From Dugong dugon (lineage: Eukaryota; Chordata; Mammalia; Sirenia; Dugongidae), in contig CM057480.1 of assembly GCA_030035585.1 (NCBI GenBank), positions 3,837,001-3,901,000 of the forward strand: a DNA stretch of 64,000 bases, given 5' to 3'. Position 1 is the stretch's first letter; each line of letters opens with the position of its first letter. A program made the position numbers and the translations under genes. Below, one piece after another: positions 1 to 10,020 of this stretch. The notes below the pieces were generated by a model, which saw only the letters and a program-made list of their open reading frames with translations, ran no database searches and was not told the origin of the DNA.

Positions 1-100
1 CTTGGAAACCCGATGTGGCAGTTCTGCTCTGTCCTATAGGGTCACTATGAGTCGGAATCAACTCGGCAGCAACAGGTTTGTTTTTTTTGTTTTGTTTTTA
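1..100 (+). mobile_element. AfroSINE, 3' part, cut by window edge
   Basis: The window opens inside a SINE at 'cttggaaacccgatgtggc' and runs through the 'gagtcggaatcaactc' tail motif into a T-rich tail at 78-99. The tRNA-like head lies outside the window. Confidence 0.9.
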
Positions 101-338
101 GTGGCCATCTAAGATACAACTATTGTTCTCTTCCCGTCTGGAGCAAAGGAGAAAGAAGGAAACCAAAGACTCGAGGAAGCAATTAGTCCGCAGGACTAAC
201 GGCCCACATGAACCACAGCCTCCTCTAGCCTGAGACCAGAGGAACTAGATGGTGCCCAGCTTCCACTACTGACCACTCTAACCAGGGCACAATACAAGGT
301 CCTGGTCAGATTGGGAGAAAAATACCACTGGTCAATTT
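101..338 (+). mobile_element. L1 3'UTR fragment
   Basis: The segment aligns by eye with the 3'UTR of the large L1 at about 14160-14400: 'ggccatctaagatac', 'gcaattagtccgcaggacta' and 'ctagatggtgcccagc' all recur in order. It is much more diverged than the other L1 copies, so it belongs to an older subfamily. Both ends are truncated. Confidence 0.75.
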
Positions 339-1746
339 TAAAAGTTGCTAGGAAACCAACTCATTATAGGAAAAATTATAAGTAAAGGGAAATAAGTAAG
401 CATTCGTTCTGCCTCTCCTTTATGAACTACACTGCTAGTAACCAAATAGTTGATAAGGAAATTTCTCCTTATAAAAGTAATACAGATAATATATGAGGAG
501 AGAGTGATAGAGTTAGAGTATCAACATTTAGTCATCCATAATGAACCAAGGGATCCTGGTATACACAGTTGCTAACTTCTCCTAATGGAGGTACATGATA
601 CCACCAATAAAGCAGTTTTGCAAAATAAATAAATAATAGCAAACCAATTCTGATGAAGACTCTAAACACCAATTTACAAATAAGGTGTTACATGAAACCA
701 CACCGGTGCAATCAGAAAACCCTCCTGAGTGTAGTACTTTCTATAGAATATCAATCTGGTTTCTTCAACAAATACATAGAAAGGAAAAAAAAAATAAGAT
801 GGAGGAGGAACTCTAGATTTAAAAAGACTTTGAAGACATGTCAACCAATCACAGTGCATTTGGATCCTGGTTCCGATAAGCAAACTATACAAATTAGTCA
901 ATTCATGAATGAGACGGTAGTGGAAATTTAAACACTGACTAGGTATTTTTATTTAGAACTTTTTGTACCTTGTGGCACAAGACCTTGTGTTCTTGTGTTT
1001 TGAGAAATGAGAATGGAAAGACAAAATGGATTTGTATTTATTGTTCATGACGAGGTCTGGGAATGCTGGTGTGGGAATCTGGAGTTAGGTCTGGGTTCCC
1101 TTGTTAACTGGCTTCATGTCTGTGAGTCTATTTCCTTGCCTGTCTCTACATTTTCATACTATTGTTGCTAAATTGATTGTGTTATTAAGGCAGCTCTTTG
1201 CAAGGTAGAGTTGTTTCAAAAGTAACAAAATCTTTTTTTTTTTTTAACCTTATCTGGGGTGTGTGTGTGTGTTTTCCCATCCTCCTATGACTGGAGAAAT
1301 CCAGATCAACTTTTTTTTTGATAAGAATTTTTAAAAAAAGTTGAGAAAGCAGTACCTTTCGGGGCACAATTTTAACTAAAATAAGTGTAGCATGGATTGT
1401 TATAGAATAATATAGCAAGCAGTTAAAGGAGAATTTGCCACTAACAAGAACTGAGAATCACGGGATGCAGTTAGCTTAATAATGTTAATGTATTCTTGTC
1501 TGCTGAGGTTTCTATAAATAACACACGCCAGGCACGAGACACATCCTTCATGATTAGCGTCTCCCTCTCGGCTTACTCCATCAATTGGTGCCATCAGACT
1601 CCTTTTGAAAGTCATCGTTCCTGATTAAGAGAAATGAGCTGGTTCCCTCTCATACAACTCATGGAGCTAGCAGTAAGGTGGGGGAGCCAGACGTTGCCCA
1701 GGCCCCTGTCTGTCTGCAAGAGCAGTAGGGTGCTCCTTATAAGAAT
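339..1746. other. No gene recognised
   Basis: AT-rich unique-looking sequence. It holds a poly-T run near 1231-1243, a (TG)n run at 1259-1272, and an A/T-rich inverted repeat at 1307-1343 ('caactttttttt' facing 'aaaaaaagttg'). Small open frames here have no recognisable domain. Confidence 0.5.
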
Positions 1747-1772
1747 TAAAAAGAAAAAGAAAAAAAAAAAAA

Positions 1773-1969
1773 GTTACTGTCGAGTCAATTCCAACATGGT
1801 GACCCCATGTCTGTCTGAGTAGAACTGTGTTTCATACGGTTTTCAGTGGCTTATTTTTCGGAAGAAGACAGTCAGTCCTTTCTTCTGCCATGCCTCTGGG
1901 TGGACTTGAACCTCCAACCTTTCAGTTAGCAGCTGAGCACTTAACTCTTTGCACCACCCAGGACTCTGT
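1773..1969 (-). mobile_element. AfroSINE, variant C
   Basis: Reverse-strand SINE. Its A-rich left edge (1747-1772) is the complement of the SINE's T-rich tail. It shows 'ttttcagtggct' and 'ggcctttcttc', which mark the C form, and ends at the head 'caccacccaggactc'. Confidence 0.85.
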
Positions 1970-1998
1970 GAGAAGCGCAGAGGCCAGGAATCCCCAGG

Positions 1999-2311
1999 AA
2001 GAGGCATAACTAGGGCCCTGGGCAGGTGGCGCCACTGAGCAGTTTCTATTTACGTGGTAAGGCCAGCTAAGTATCTACAAAAAAATGGCTCCTAGGCCAA
2101 GCAGGGAAATTACACCCCTGTCCAAACATCTGACACCCGTCTTTTAGATAACTTTACCATACTATCAGCTCAAAAAATACACGCCAAGCTCACTAACCTT
2201 TTAATTAACACATTACTGTGCTTGAGGAAGGACGTTGATCCGCACCCCGGTTAATAGAAACTGCTCAGCGGCGCCACGCACCTGGTGTGCAATACCCTAG
2301 ATACACCACTG
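1999..2311. mobile_element. Non-autonomous DNA transposon with long terminal inverted repeats
   Basis: The left end 'gaggcataactaggg' pairs with the right end, whose reverse complement reads 'cagtggtgtatctaggg'. Internal arms at 2027-2050 and 2254-2277 are inverted over 24 bp with one mismatch ('gagcagtttctatt' facing 'aatagaaactgctc'). The outer motif resembles hAT-type CAGTGGYGTA termini. No transposase frame fits in 313 bp, so this would be a MITE-like derivative. I could not identify an 8-bp target duplication. Class is uncertain; the inverted repeat itself is directly visible. Confidence 0.65.
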
Positions 2312-3340
2312 GCCAGCTGTCATTTGAAGCCTGAAGTGGAGACTTCTGGGAAGGAAGTTAACCATCCTGAAGCCACTATACTCTCTGGTCCCTGTGAGTG
2401 TGTGTGGATGTGTGTGCACACATGTACACAAATGTGCCTGTGCACAGGCTGTCTAAACAGGAGACATTGTGCAAGTTCCGAAATTAGACGGCAAGTTCAT
2501 ACCTCTGGCCTCAGTTTAACTTGCAGTCCCCCCACATTCCTCTAGTGCGCCTGAGCGATACCAAAGGAAGGTGAGGGCCTCGTGTAGACTCAAAGGCTCC
2601 AGTCAGAGTAGGGAGCTGGAAGAAGGAGAAAGTCTGGTGCCTGCCTCGAAGATTCATGGACTGTATTATCCATTAAACAGGTCAAGTAAGAGTGCTTCAG
2701 CTACACTCTGGTCTTTGAGGTGGGCCCAGAACTATTGCCAATATGTTCTGAGTTCAGGAAAGCCAGAAGTTCACAGAAATAGCAGCACAGGAATCAAAGC
2801 AAGAGAGAGGATGGTGGGGTGTGTTACAGAAGAGAGGGCCCACCTTCCTGCTTTGCAATGATTCAGTGGGAAATATAATGCTGCTTCATTTGGCACATTT
2901 GCAAGATAACATTTTTACCCTGGGAGGCTTTGAGCATAAATTTCACGGAAAAAAAAAATCTGTTATTCATGGTAATTGCGATTTAATTACACTTAACGTT
3001 ATCAAGAAAAGGAAGAGGAGAAGGGAGAGAAGTATCTGAAAATGAAGAAGAAGAGAAAAAAGATATAGGAGCTGGAACTTCTGTGTTTCTGGGAAAAAGT
3101 GAACAAGAAGTTTCTGGTCTCAGACAGTTGCTTTTTCCATTGTAGACTTTTTTGAAAGCTGTAACTGGTCTGTGTCCCCATGTCCTATTTTTGGCATGGT
3201 TTCCACATATAGAATTGAATTATTAATAAGCAGTTCACACTTCTAATGAGTACCTGCTATCTTCTTTGAGTCAGTACATTTTTAAAGGAACATTAATCAC
3301 ATATGCCACATTACCATCTAGTTTGATGCATTGCTTTATT
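2312..3340. other. No gene recognised
   Basis: Unique-looking sequence with a short TG-rich patch (2395-2440) and a purine-rich patch (3005-3065). No splice-flanked frame or repeat family was recognised. Confidence 0.45.
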
Positions 3341-3560
3341 TTTTAAACTTTTCATTTATAACTCATTTTAAACTTATAGAAAAGTTTCAAGAATAGCATA
3401 AAGAGTTCTCATATATCCAGCTTCCCCTAATGTTAACATTTTACATAAACAGAGTCCACTTATCAGGACCAGGAAATTAACTTTGGTACAATATGATTAA
3501 ATAAATTACAGAACTTATTGGAATTTCAACGTTCTTTCCAATAATAGCCCTTTGCATTTT
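3341..3560 (-). mobile_element. Ancient L1M-type 3' fragment
   Basis: Segments such as 'aaaagtttcaagaatag', 'taatgttaacattttac' and 'gaaattaactttggtac' match what I remember as the antisense of an old mammalian-wide L1 3' region. It is strongly decayed. Orientation and family name are from memory. Confidence 0.5.
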
Positions 3561-3723
3561 AGAATCCTCTGGGATAATGCAAAGCATGGAAAGACTTTTG
3601 AGGAATGTTCCTTACAACTAGGTGAGAACCAGGAAGTCTACTCAAATGTCATCTCCTTCTCTTCCAGGCCATCAGGATACGAGGCCATCTTGAGCTCAAT
3701 TTGGGGAAGTTTACATATAATTA

Positions 3724-3880
3724 GAGCCCTGGTGGCACAATGGTTAAGAGCTCAGCTGCTCACCAAAAGGTCGGTAGTTCGAATCCACCATCCACTCCTT
3801 GGAAACCCTATGGGGCAGTTCTCCTCCGTCCTGTAGGGTTGCTCTGAGTTGGAATCGACTTGAGGTCGACAGTTTTATAC
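3724..3880 (+). mobile_element. AfroSINE, S form (45-bp deletion)
   Basis: Complete head to tail. Starts 'gagccctggtggcacaatgg', has an intact RNA polymerase III B-box core 'gttcgaatc' at 3777-3785, and passes directly from the tRNA part to 'ctccttggaaacc', the join made by the internal deletion. The tail reads 'gagttggaatcgactt'. Confidence 0.95.
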
Positions 3881-4067
3881 ACAATCTCCCCAAATAGATG
3901 ACAGCAAGGGGTGGATTGTTCCTTTCCAAACTCTATCAGCAGATTCTTTTTCTCAAAGAAAATCTTATGTAAAAAAACGATATTTAAAACAAATCCAAAA
4001 TTGACATCAAATAACAACAATGGTTATACAACTAGACTAATGGAGCTATTACCATTAAGCTACACAC

Positions 4068-4150
4068 CCAAACCCAAACCGTCAAGTCAATATTGACTCA
4101 TAGCGACCTATAGGACAGAGTAGAACTGCCCATAGGGTTTCCAAGGAGGA
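4068..4150 (-). mobile_element. AfroSINE, 3' half only
   Basis: Reverse-strand tail 'gtcaagtcaatattgactc' through 'catagggtttccaaggagg'. It then stops at an A-rich run (4155-4185), so the tRNA-like head is missing. Confidence 0.85.
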
Positions 4151-4319
4151 GGACAAAAAAAAAAAAAAAAAGAAGAAGAATCAAATGGTGAATGAAGTGT
4201 TTTATATAATTTTACAACTACAACAGCAGCTGGAAAAAAAAAAGGCTGCATTTGTTGATACTATTTAGGTACAACTAAATACTTCATGGGATTAATTTTC
4301 TTGGTTCGAAGGTTTAGGG

Positions 4320-4870
4320 TCATGGCTTTGTGGATCTATCCAGTCAATTGGCCTGACATTGTTTTTATTTTTATGTTCTACCTCCCAGTTCCGTGAGTAG
4401 CGCCTGGGGTCTTAAAATCTCTGGAGCGGCCACCCAAGATACAACAATTAATCTCTATTTGCCTGGAACAGTAGAGGAGAAGGAAACCCTGGAATCGGAG
4501 AAGGAAACTACTGTCTCTATAACCCTGAGACCAGAAGAAATGGATGGTGGCCGTCTACCACAACTGAACATTCTGACCAAGCGCCCAGTACATGGATCCT
4601 AATCAAAAGGAGGAAAAGCTTGGAACAGAACTTCAAATTCATATGAAAATCAGACTTACTGGATACACTGAGACTGGGGGAACCCTCGAAACTAAAGCCG
4701 GGAAATAATCTTTAAAACTTGAACCTAAACTATGAAGCCATCATTAAACTAAATAACAGTTTAGCCCAATTAATAAAGAATTGGAGAGTAGCACTCTTAT
4801 AGAGAATTATCTTTATGAGTGTAAACTGACAGCAGTTAATCTAAAGCACAGATAAGAACTCTAAGTGACA
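4320..4870 (+). mobile_element. Older L1 3'UTR fragment
   Basis: Matches the L1 3'UTR layout: 'gtgagtagcgcctggggtct', then 'gcggccacccaagata', a degraded middle, then 'cagacttactgg' (compare 'ccagatttactggcc' at 14439). The distal part (4690-4870) has no counterpart in the young L1 copies, consistent with an older subfamily. Confidence 0.7.
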
Positions 4871-4876
4871 GATTTT

Positions 4877-5508
4877 TGTTGTTGTTGTTAAGTGCCATTG
4901 AGTTGGTTCCAACTCATATTGATCCTATGTACAACAGAGCCAAACACTGTCAGGTCCTGCGCCATCCTCACAATCATTGCTATGTTTGAGCCCATTGTTG
5001 CAGCCACTGTGTCATTCCATCTCATTCAGGGTCTTCCTCTTTTTTGCTGACCCTCCACTTTACCAAGGATGATATCCTTCTCCAGAGACTGGTCCCTTCT
5101 GATAACATGCCCAAAGTACATGAGACCAAGTCTTCTCATCCTCGCTTTCCACGTTTCTAAGGAGCATTCTGTCTGTACTTCTTTCAAGAGAGATTTGTTC
5201 ATTCTTCTGGCAGTCTGTGGTATATTCAATACTCTTCGCCAACACCACAATTCAAAGGCATCAATTCTTCTTCAGTCTTCCTTACTCTTTGTCCAGCTCT
5301 CACATGCATATAAGGACATTGAAAATACCATGGCTTGGGTCAGGCGCACCTTAGTCCTTAAGGTGACATCTTTGCTTTTCAGTACGTTAAAGAGGCCTTT
5401 GCAGCAGATTTGTTGTTTGATTTTTTGACTGCTGCTTCCAAGGGCATTGATGGTGGATCCAAGTGAAATGAAATCCTTGGCAACATCAATCTTTTCTCCA
5501 TTTATCAT
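4877..5508 (-). mobile_element. RTE/BovB-type LINE, 3' end
   Basis: Reverse-strand RTE. The left edge is the complement of the RTE 'aacaacaac' tail. On the minus strand, broken frames encode the C-terminal part of the RTE reverse transcriptase: 'INGEKIDVAKDFISLGSTIN' and 'MRRLGLMYFGHVIRRDQSLE'. It is 5'-truncated, has frameshifts between these blocks, and cannot be functional. Confidence 0.9.
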
Positions 5509-5693
5509 GAATAAATGAACATAGAATATACAAAACAGTAATACTAATGTCTAGGGTGGGGGAATCACACATCAAAAAATATGGTAGGCTAAAATCCCCA
5601 GAAAATATGTGCATTGAGAGGGAGTAAAAGTCTGCCATTTCAGATCCTTTTACTTTGTGACAGGACAATGAAGATTTTGATTCTCTTTAGATC

Positions 5694-5750
5694 TTGGACT
5701 TCTTACATCACTTCAAATTAATTGGACTCCTTAAATCACTTCACAATCAA
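5694..5750. repeat. Imperfect tandem duplication, 2 x about 28 bp
   Basis: 'ttggacttcttacatcactt' (5694) is followed by 'ttggactccttaaatcactt' (5722), with similar AT-rich ends. Small, probably an old slippage product next to the L1M remnant. Confidence 0.6.
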
Positions 5751-5839
5751 TTGCAAGTTCATGAAGGACCTGTATGTGAAAGGCCTTTACAGCAGATTGC
5801 AGAAGAAAGGCTTTGTGGACTGAAGTATAATGGGATTGG

Positions 5840-6634
5840 TTTAAATTAGACACAAGAAGCAAGAAGCATGAATGAAAAGAATGATAAATTTAACTACATT
5901 ACAGTCAAGATCTAGTCATTCAAAGATACTTGGAAAAGAGGAAAAAGACAAGCCATAGACTGGGGGAAGGTACTTGCCACACATATAACTGACAAAGAAC
6001 AAATATCCAGAGTATCCATAGAACTTCTACAGAGCCATGAGGGAAAGAGAGGCTTCAAAGTAAAAAAAATGATAGAAAACTTGATGAAGCGCTTCAGCAA
6101 AGAAGAAATCTAAGTGTCAAGAAACGAAAGAACCCAAAAAGGGTGTCCAACTTTATTTGTATTCAAGGAAATGCAAATTAAAAACACAATGGGATACTAC
6201 AGCACATGCACCAGATTATTTAAAATATAAAAAATATAAAATAATAAAACTGATGATACTAAATATTGGTAAGGATGTGGCGCAACCTAGAGCCCACATA
6301 CACTGCCGACAGAATAAATTCAGATCTCTGTTTTGGAAATTTATTTGGCAGTGCTTACATACACATACGCCTTCACCCAGCAATTCCACACTTAGGTATA
6401 TACCTAACAGAAATGCATATATATATGTTCACCAAAATACATGTGCAAAAATGTTCATAGCAGTTTTCTTTAAAATCAGCAAAAACTGGAAACATCACAA
6501 ATGTCCAACAACAATAGAATGAGGCACTGAATCATGGCATATTTATAAACTAATAAACTATATAACAATGAAGATGAACAAACTGCTGTTTTTATCCAAT
6601 TATATCAATGCATCTCACCTTCATAATGTTGATC
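5840..6634 (+). mobile_element. Ancient L1M, ORF2 3' end (left half of a split copy)
   Basis: Decayed L1 ORF2 C-terminal sequence with landmarks such as 'ggaaatgcaaattaaaaaca', 'cacccagcaattccac' and 'aaaaactggaaacatcacaa'. Frames are broken. The copy is interrupted at 6650 by the large L1 and resumes at 15036. Confidence 0.85.
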
Positions 6635-6964
6635 AAGAAAAAGAAGTAGAGGCTTCCTGAAAAATGGCACTCTAGGCAGAAGCACCACGCCATCCCTCCA
6701 CAACAAAGATCCAAACAACTAAGCCAAACAGAGAATACAACAATCCTGAAACCCTAAAACATCAAATGAAGAGATAAAGAACTCAGCCAAGCACCAAATG
6801 GAGTGAGGAAACTGACAGAGAACGGAGAGCGAGGAGAGATTCATGCAGAGGTCCCCTACCAGCTAATGCAGCGTGGATCTGCCATCTTGGACTCCTATCG
6901 GAGACCAGCAAACAGGGGGTATGAGAAAGCAGCCTCACGGAGCGTCCAGCGGGAGACAAAACAA

Positions 6965-7513
6965 CCGGTAATTTGCAGTGTGCACTTTCCCACCCCACAC
7001 CCTTCTTCACCCCGACTCGGCCTCCTCTGCTTTCCGCGGCCACAATCTCTTGACTGGGAAACACCGGCTGCTTGGATTCCACACACCCGAATGGGCCAGC
7101 TCTCTGAGTGCCATTTGTTCGCTGCTGGTGTTGCTTTTTTCCACTTCTTTTGATTTCTTCCTTACCTCTCACCACCTCCCCCTCCTTTCACTCAAATACC
7201 TGGCTCCGTGAGCCATCTTTGCTTCTTCCTGAGGGGCTGCAGAGCTCCGGTAATTTGTGATATACACTTTCCCACTCCCTACCCTTCTTCACCCACACTC
7301 GGCCCCCTCTGCTTCCCGTGGACACAGTCTCTTGTCTGAGAAACACCAGCCCGCACTAGCTGGCTCTCTGAGTGCCATTTGTTGGCTGCTAGTGTTGCTT
7401 TTTTTTCTGCTTCTTTTGATTCCTTCCTTACCTCTCACCACCTCCCCCTCCTTTCACTCAAATACCTGGCTCCAGGCGCCAACTTTGCTTCTTCCTGATG
7501 GGCTGTGGAGCTC
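6965..7513 (+). repeat. Tandem duplication in L1 5'UTR (2 units, about 282 and 267 bp)
   Basis: Unit 1 (6965-7246) and unit 2 (7247-7513) both start 'ccggtaatttg'. Both contain 'cacttcttttgatttcttcc'-type pyrimidine blocks, 'ctctgagtgccatttgtt' and 'ttcactcaaatacctggctc', and both end near 'gctttgcttcttcctga'-type sequence and 'gagctccg'. Unit 2 lacks a short block of unit 1. Resembles monomer duplication known in rodent L1 promoters. Confidence 0.85.
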
Positions 7514-8488
7514 CGTTTGAGTGTGGAGCTGCTGCCCGGTCTGGGCTGCTATGCTAGTGGGATCCCGGGGCTTTTGTTCATTCGTTTGTTTTGAATTGTT
7601 TGTTTGTTTTCCTTTTCCTTTTCTTGAGTTGGGAGCCCTTTCTGGCCAGGTGGTGCTGCGTGGCAAGGAGACTTCCCACGCGGCTTGCACAGACGTGCAA
7701 AGGGATCCCTGAGGGCATTTCTCTTTTTGTTGATTCTTTTTTCTTCTGTTTTTTGGGGGGCCTTTCTTGTTCTTTTTTTTAAAATTTGTTTTGTTTTCTT
7801 TTTGTTCTTTTTCCCTTTTTGTCTTTCTTAATTGCTCAGTTTCTCGTCTCTCTATATCTTCCTTCTCTTTCTGTTCCCTGAATACCTGGCATTGTATACC
7901 TCTACGCCTTCTAAACAGGCTGTACTGCAACACCTGAGAGCAACTTCCCCAGACCTCATAGCTGCACCGGTGGGATCCCTGGGAACTTTGCTGTTCTTGA
8001 ACCTTTCTGATTTTTATTTAGTTATTCTTTTCTTTTCTTCCTGTTCCCCTTTCTGTTTTTCTCCATTTCATAGTCTCTCATCTCTCCACTCCAATGGCAA
8101 GCTCCCCTAGCATTCTTTTTTGTTTGTTTTTGTATGTTTTTGGCTCCTGATCCTCTCTCCTCTCTCCCATATACATCTTAGCACCACACATAACAATCTC
8201 CCTGCTGCATCCTGCCCACTTGCACCGTGCGCTTGACATCACACCACCAAGCAGCACAGGCATGGCCTACTGGAACCTGCCCTGCACTGATTACCTACCC
8301 GCGCTGGTGGCTGTAGTAAGTGCCACAAACAATCCATCCAAGAAACTCCTCTTCAGCTAGATCTGCCATGCTGTACCATATCTGAGCGACTGACCCTGCC
8401 AATTGGAGAAGGAAGCGAAAAGTATTGTGCCCACAGATGAGCAAACAACAAAGAACACACAGACCACCTGCTCAGACATAGTCAAACT

Positions 8489-8510
8489 AAAAAAAAAAAG
8501 GGGGGGGGGG
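8489..8510 (+). repeat. Poly-A / poly-G junction (A11 G11)
   Basis: Eleven A are followed directly by eleven G, just upstream of the L1 ORF1 start. A long homopolymer G run is unusual and may be an expansion or a sequencing/assembly artefact. Confidence 0.85.
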
Positions 8511-8565
8511 ATGAAACAAATCTACAATCAATAAACGAGAAAAATAACTACTGAATACCCCGAAG

Positions 8566-9594
8566 ATGGCAGACAATATCAAAACATTTACAAAAACAGG
8601 ACAGGATGGTTCCAGTAGGCATCCAAAATAAAACACCAGATGACTCTTCAGTGGAAGAAAATGCACTAGAACTACCTGATAGGGAATTCAGGTCTCTAAT
8701 ACTCAGAATTCTCCAAGAGCTGAGGCAAAAAGCTGACAAACATGAGGAAAAAAATAGACAAATTTATGGAAAATACAGACAAAAAATTGGAAGAATTCAG
8801 GAAAATAATGCAGGAACAAAATGCCAAAATAAATTCACAACTAGAAATTATACAAAGACAACAATTAGAAATCCAAAAGATAAACAACAAGATTTCAGAA
8901 ATGGACAGTGTTATAGAAGGGCTGAGAAGCAGATTTGAAACGGTGGAAGACAGGATCAGTGGAATTGAAGATAAACACTTGGATACAACTCTGTTTGAGG
9001 AAAACTCAGAAAAAAGAACAAAGGAAAACAAAGAGACCCTGAGAGTTATGTGGGACACAATCAAAAGCAAAAATTGGAATTCCAGAACAGGGGGAGAAAA
9101 CAGAAAACACAGAGAGGATCATTGAAGAACTGCTGACAGAAAACTTCCCCAATATCATGAAAGATGAAAAGCTGGCCATCCAAGAAGCTCAACGAACCCC
9201 ATATAGGAGAGACCCCAAAAGAAAATCACCAAGACATATCATATTCACACTCACTAAAACTAAAGACAAACAAAGAATCCTGAGAGCAGCTTGTGAAAAA
9301 CAAGAAGTCACATACAGAGGAGAAACAATAAGACTAAGCTCAGATTATTCGGCAGAAACCATGCAGGCAAGAAGGCAATGGGATGACATATATAAAATAT
9401 TGAAAGAAAAAAATTGCCAGCCAAGAATAATATATCCTGCAAAACTCTCATTCAAATTTGATGGTGAAATTAGGTCATTTCCAGATAAACAGAAATTAAG
9501 GGAATATGTAAAAGTCAAACCAAACTTACAAGAATTATTAAAGGGAGTTCTTCGATCTGAGGACAAACAGCTTCAGCTCACAGGCAGCATCTAG
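8566..9594 (+). pseudogene. L1 ORF1p (RNA-binding chaperone), frameshifted
   Basis: ORF1p is the L1 nucleic-acid-binding protein that coats L1 RNA. The protein is readable in three frames. An N-terminal block near 8606-8750 contains 'LPDREFRSLILRILQELRQK'. A coiled-coil block at 8742-9100 (another frame) is rich in heptad E/K/Q/I with 'ISEMDSVIEGLRSRFETVED'. A C-terminal block at 9157-9594 holds the RRM/CTD signature 'RSPRH'-like 'SPRHIIFTLTKTKDKQRILR' and 'YPAKLSF'. The best original start is the ATG at 8566 (MADNIK), whose frame stops after about 21 codons. At least two frameshifts break it, so no full-length product is expected. Confidence 0.9.
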
Positions 9595-9983
9595 GATGCA
9601 GGATTGTGCCAGCCAGATATCAATCTAGGAAATGAACTCTCGAGGACTATCCAAAACCAAAAGAAATACAACAGGGAATCAGAGCAGTTAATCAGTAAAT
9701 GACAACAACATCAAAACAATGAAAGAGGGAAAAAACGGCATAGGTATAGAACCTTCTAATGGAGAGGAAGGCAAGGCGATACCAAGTAATGGTAGACTGC
9801 TTCAAACATAGAAAGATAAGGGTAAAATTCATGGTAACCGCAAAGAAAGTTAACAAACATACTCATAACAAAAAGAGGAAAAACAAAGTCTCAGCAAAAA
9901 CAAAAGAAATGAAAAAAAAATCCACAAATAAAAGTTACTAAGCACAAGACAGTAAGAAGAACAAAGAAAACTTCAGCACCACA

Positions 9984-10012
9984 AAAAAAAAAAAAAAAAA
10001 AAAAAAAAAAGC
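9984..10012 (+). repeat. Poly-A tract in the L1 inter-ORF spacer
   Basis: An uninterrupted run of about 29 A lies nine bases before the ORF2 start. It belongs to the 426-bp A-rich spacer between ORF1 and ORF2. Confidence 0.9.
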
Positions 10013-10020
10013 ACTACAAA

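Larger units (their letters stand above)
6650..8565 (+). promoter_or_regulatory. L1 5'UTR / presumed internal promoter region
   Basis: This is the non-coding leader before ORF1. The first 460 bp are the most CpG-containing stretch nearby ('ggagcgtccagcggga', 'cccgactcgg', 'ccgcggcc'); later parts are pyrimidine-rich on the plus strand. L1 5'UTRs generally carry an internal RNA polymerase II promoter; that role is inferred from position only. Confidence 0.6.

Noticed and set aside
1994-1998. Possible 8-bp target duplication around the inverted-repeat element at 1999-2311
   Set aside because: The flanking octamers (tccccagg and gccagctg) do not match, so no duplication was claimed.
3724-3800. 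tRNA gene-like sequence with a B-box (also in every AfroSINE head)
   Set aside because: The tRNA-like part is the SINE promoter head; it is followed by the SINE body, occurs dozens of times, and does not fold as a complete tRNA.
5069-5428. 119-codon plus-strand open frame
   Set aside because: It lies exactly antisense to the RTE reverse transcriptase (minus strand) and is a shadow of that sequence; similar shadows occur at 29708-30276 and 27540-27779.
6783-7175. 130-codon minus-strand frame in the L1 5'UTR
   Set aside because: It has no recognisable domain, and overlapping plus-strand frames of similar length exist in the same GC-richer patch. Weaker than the 7454-7933 frame, which is listed as a finding only with caution.
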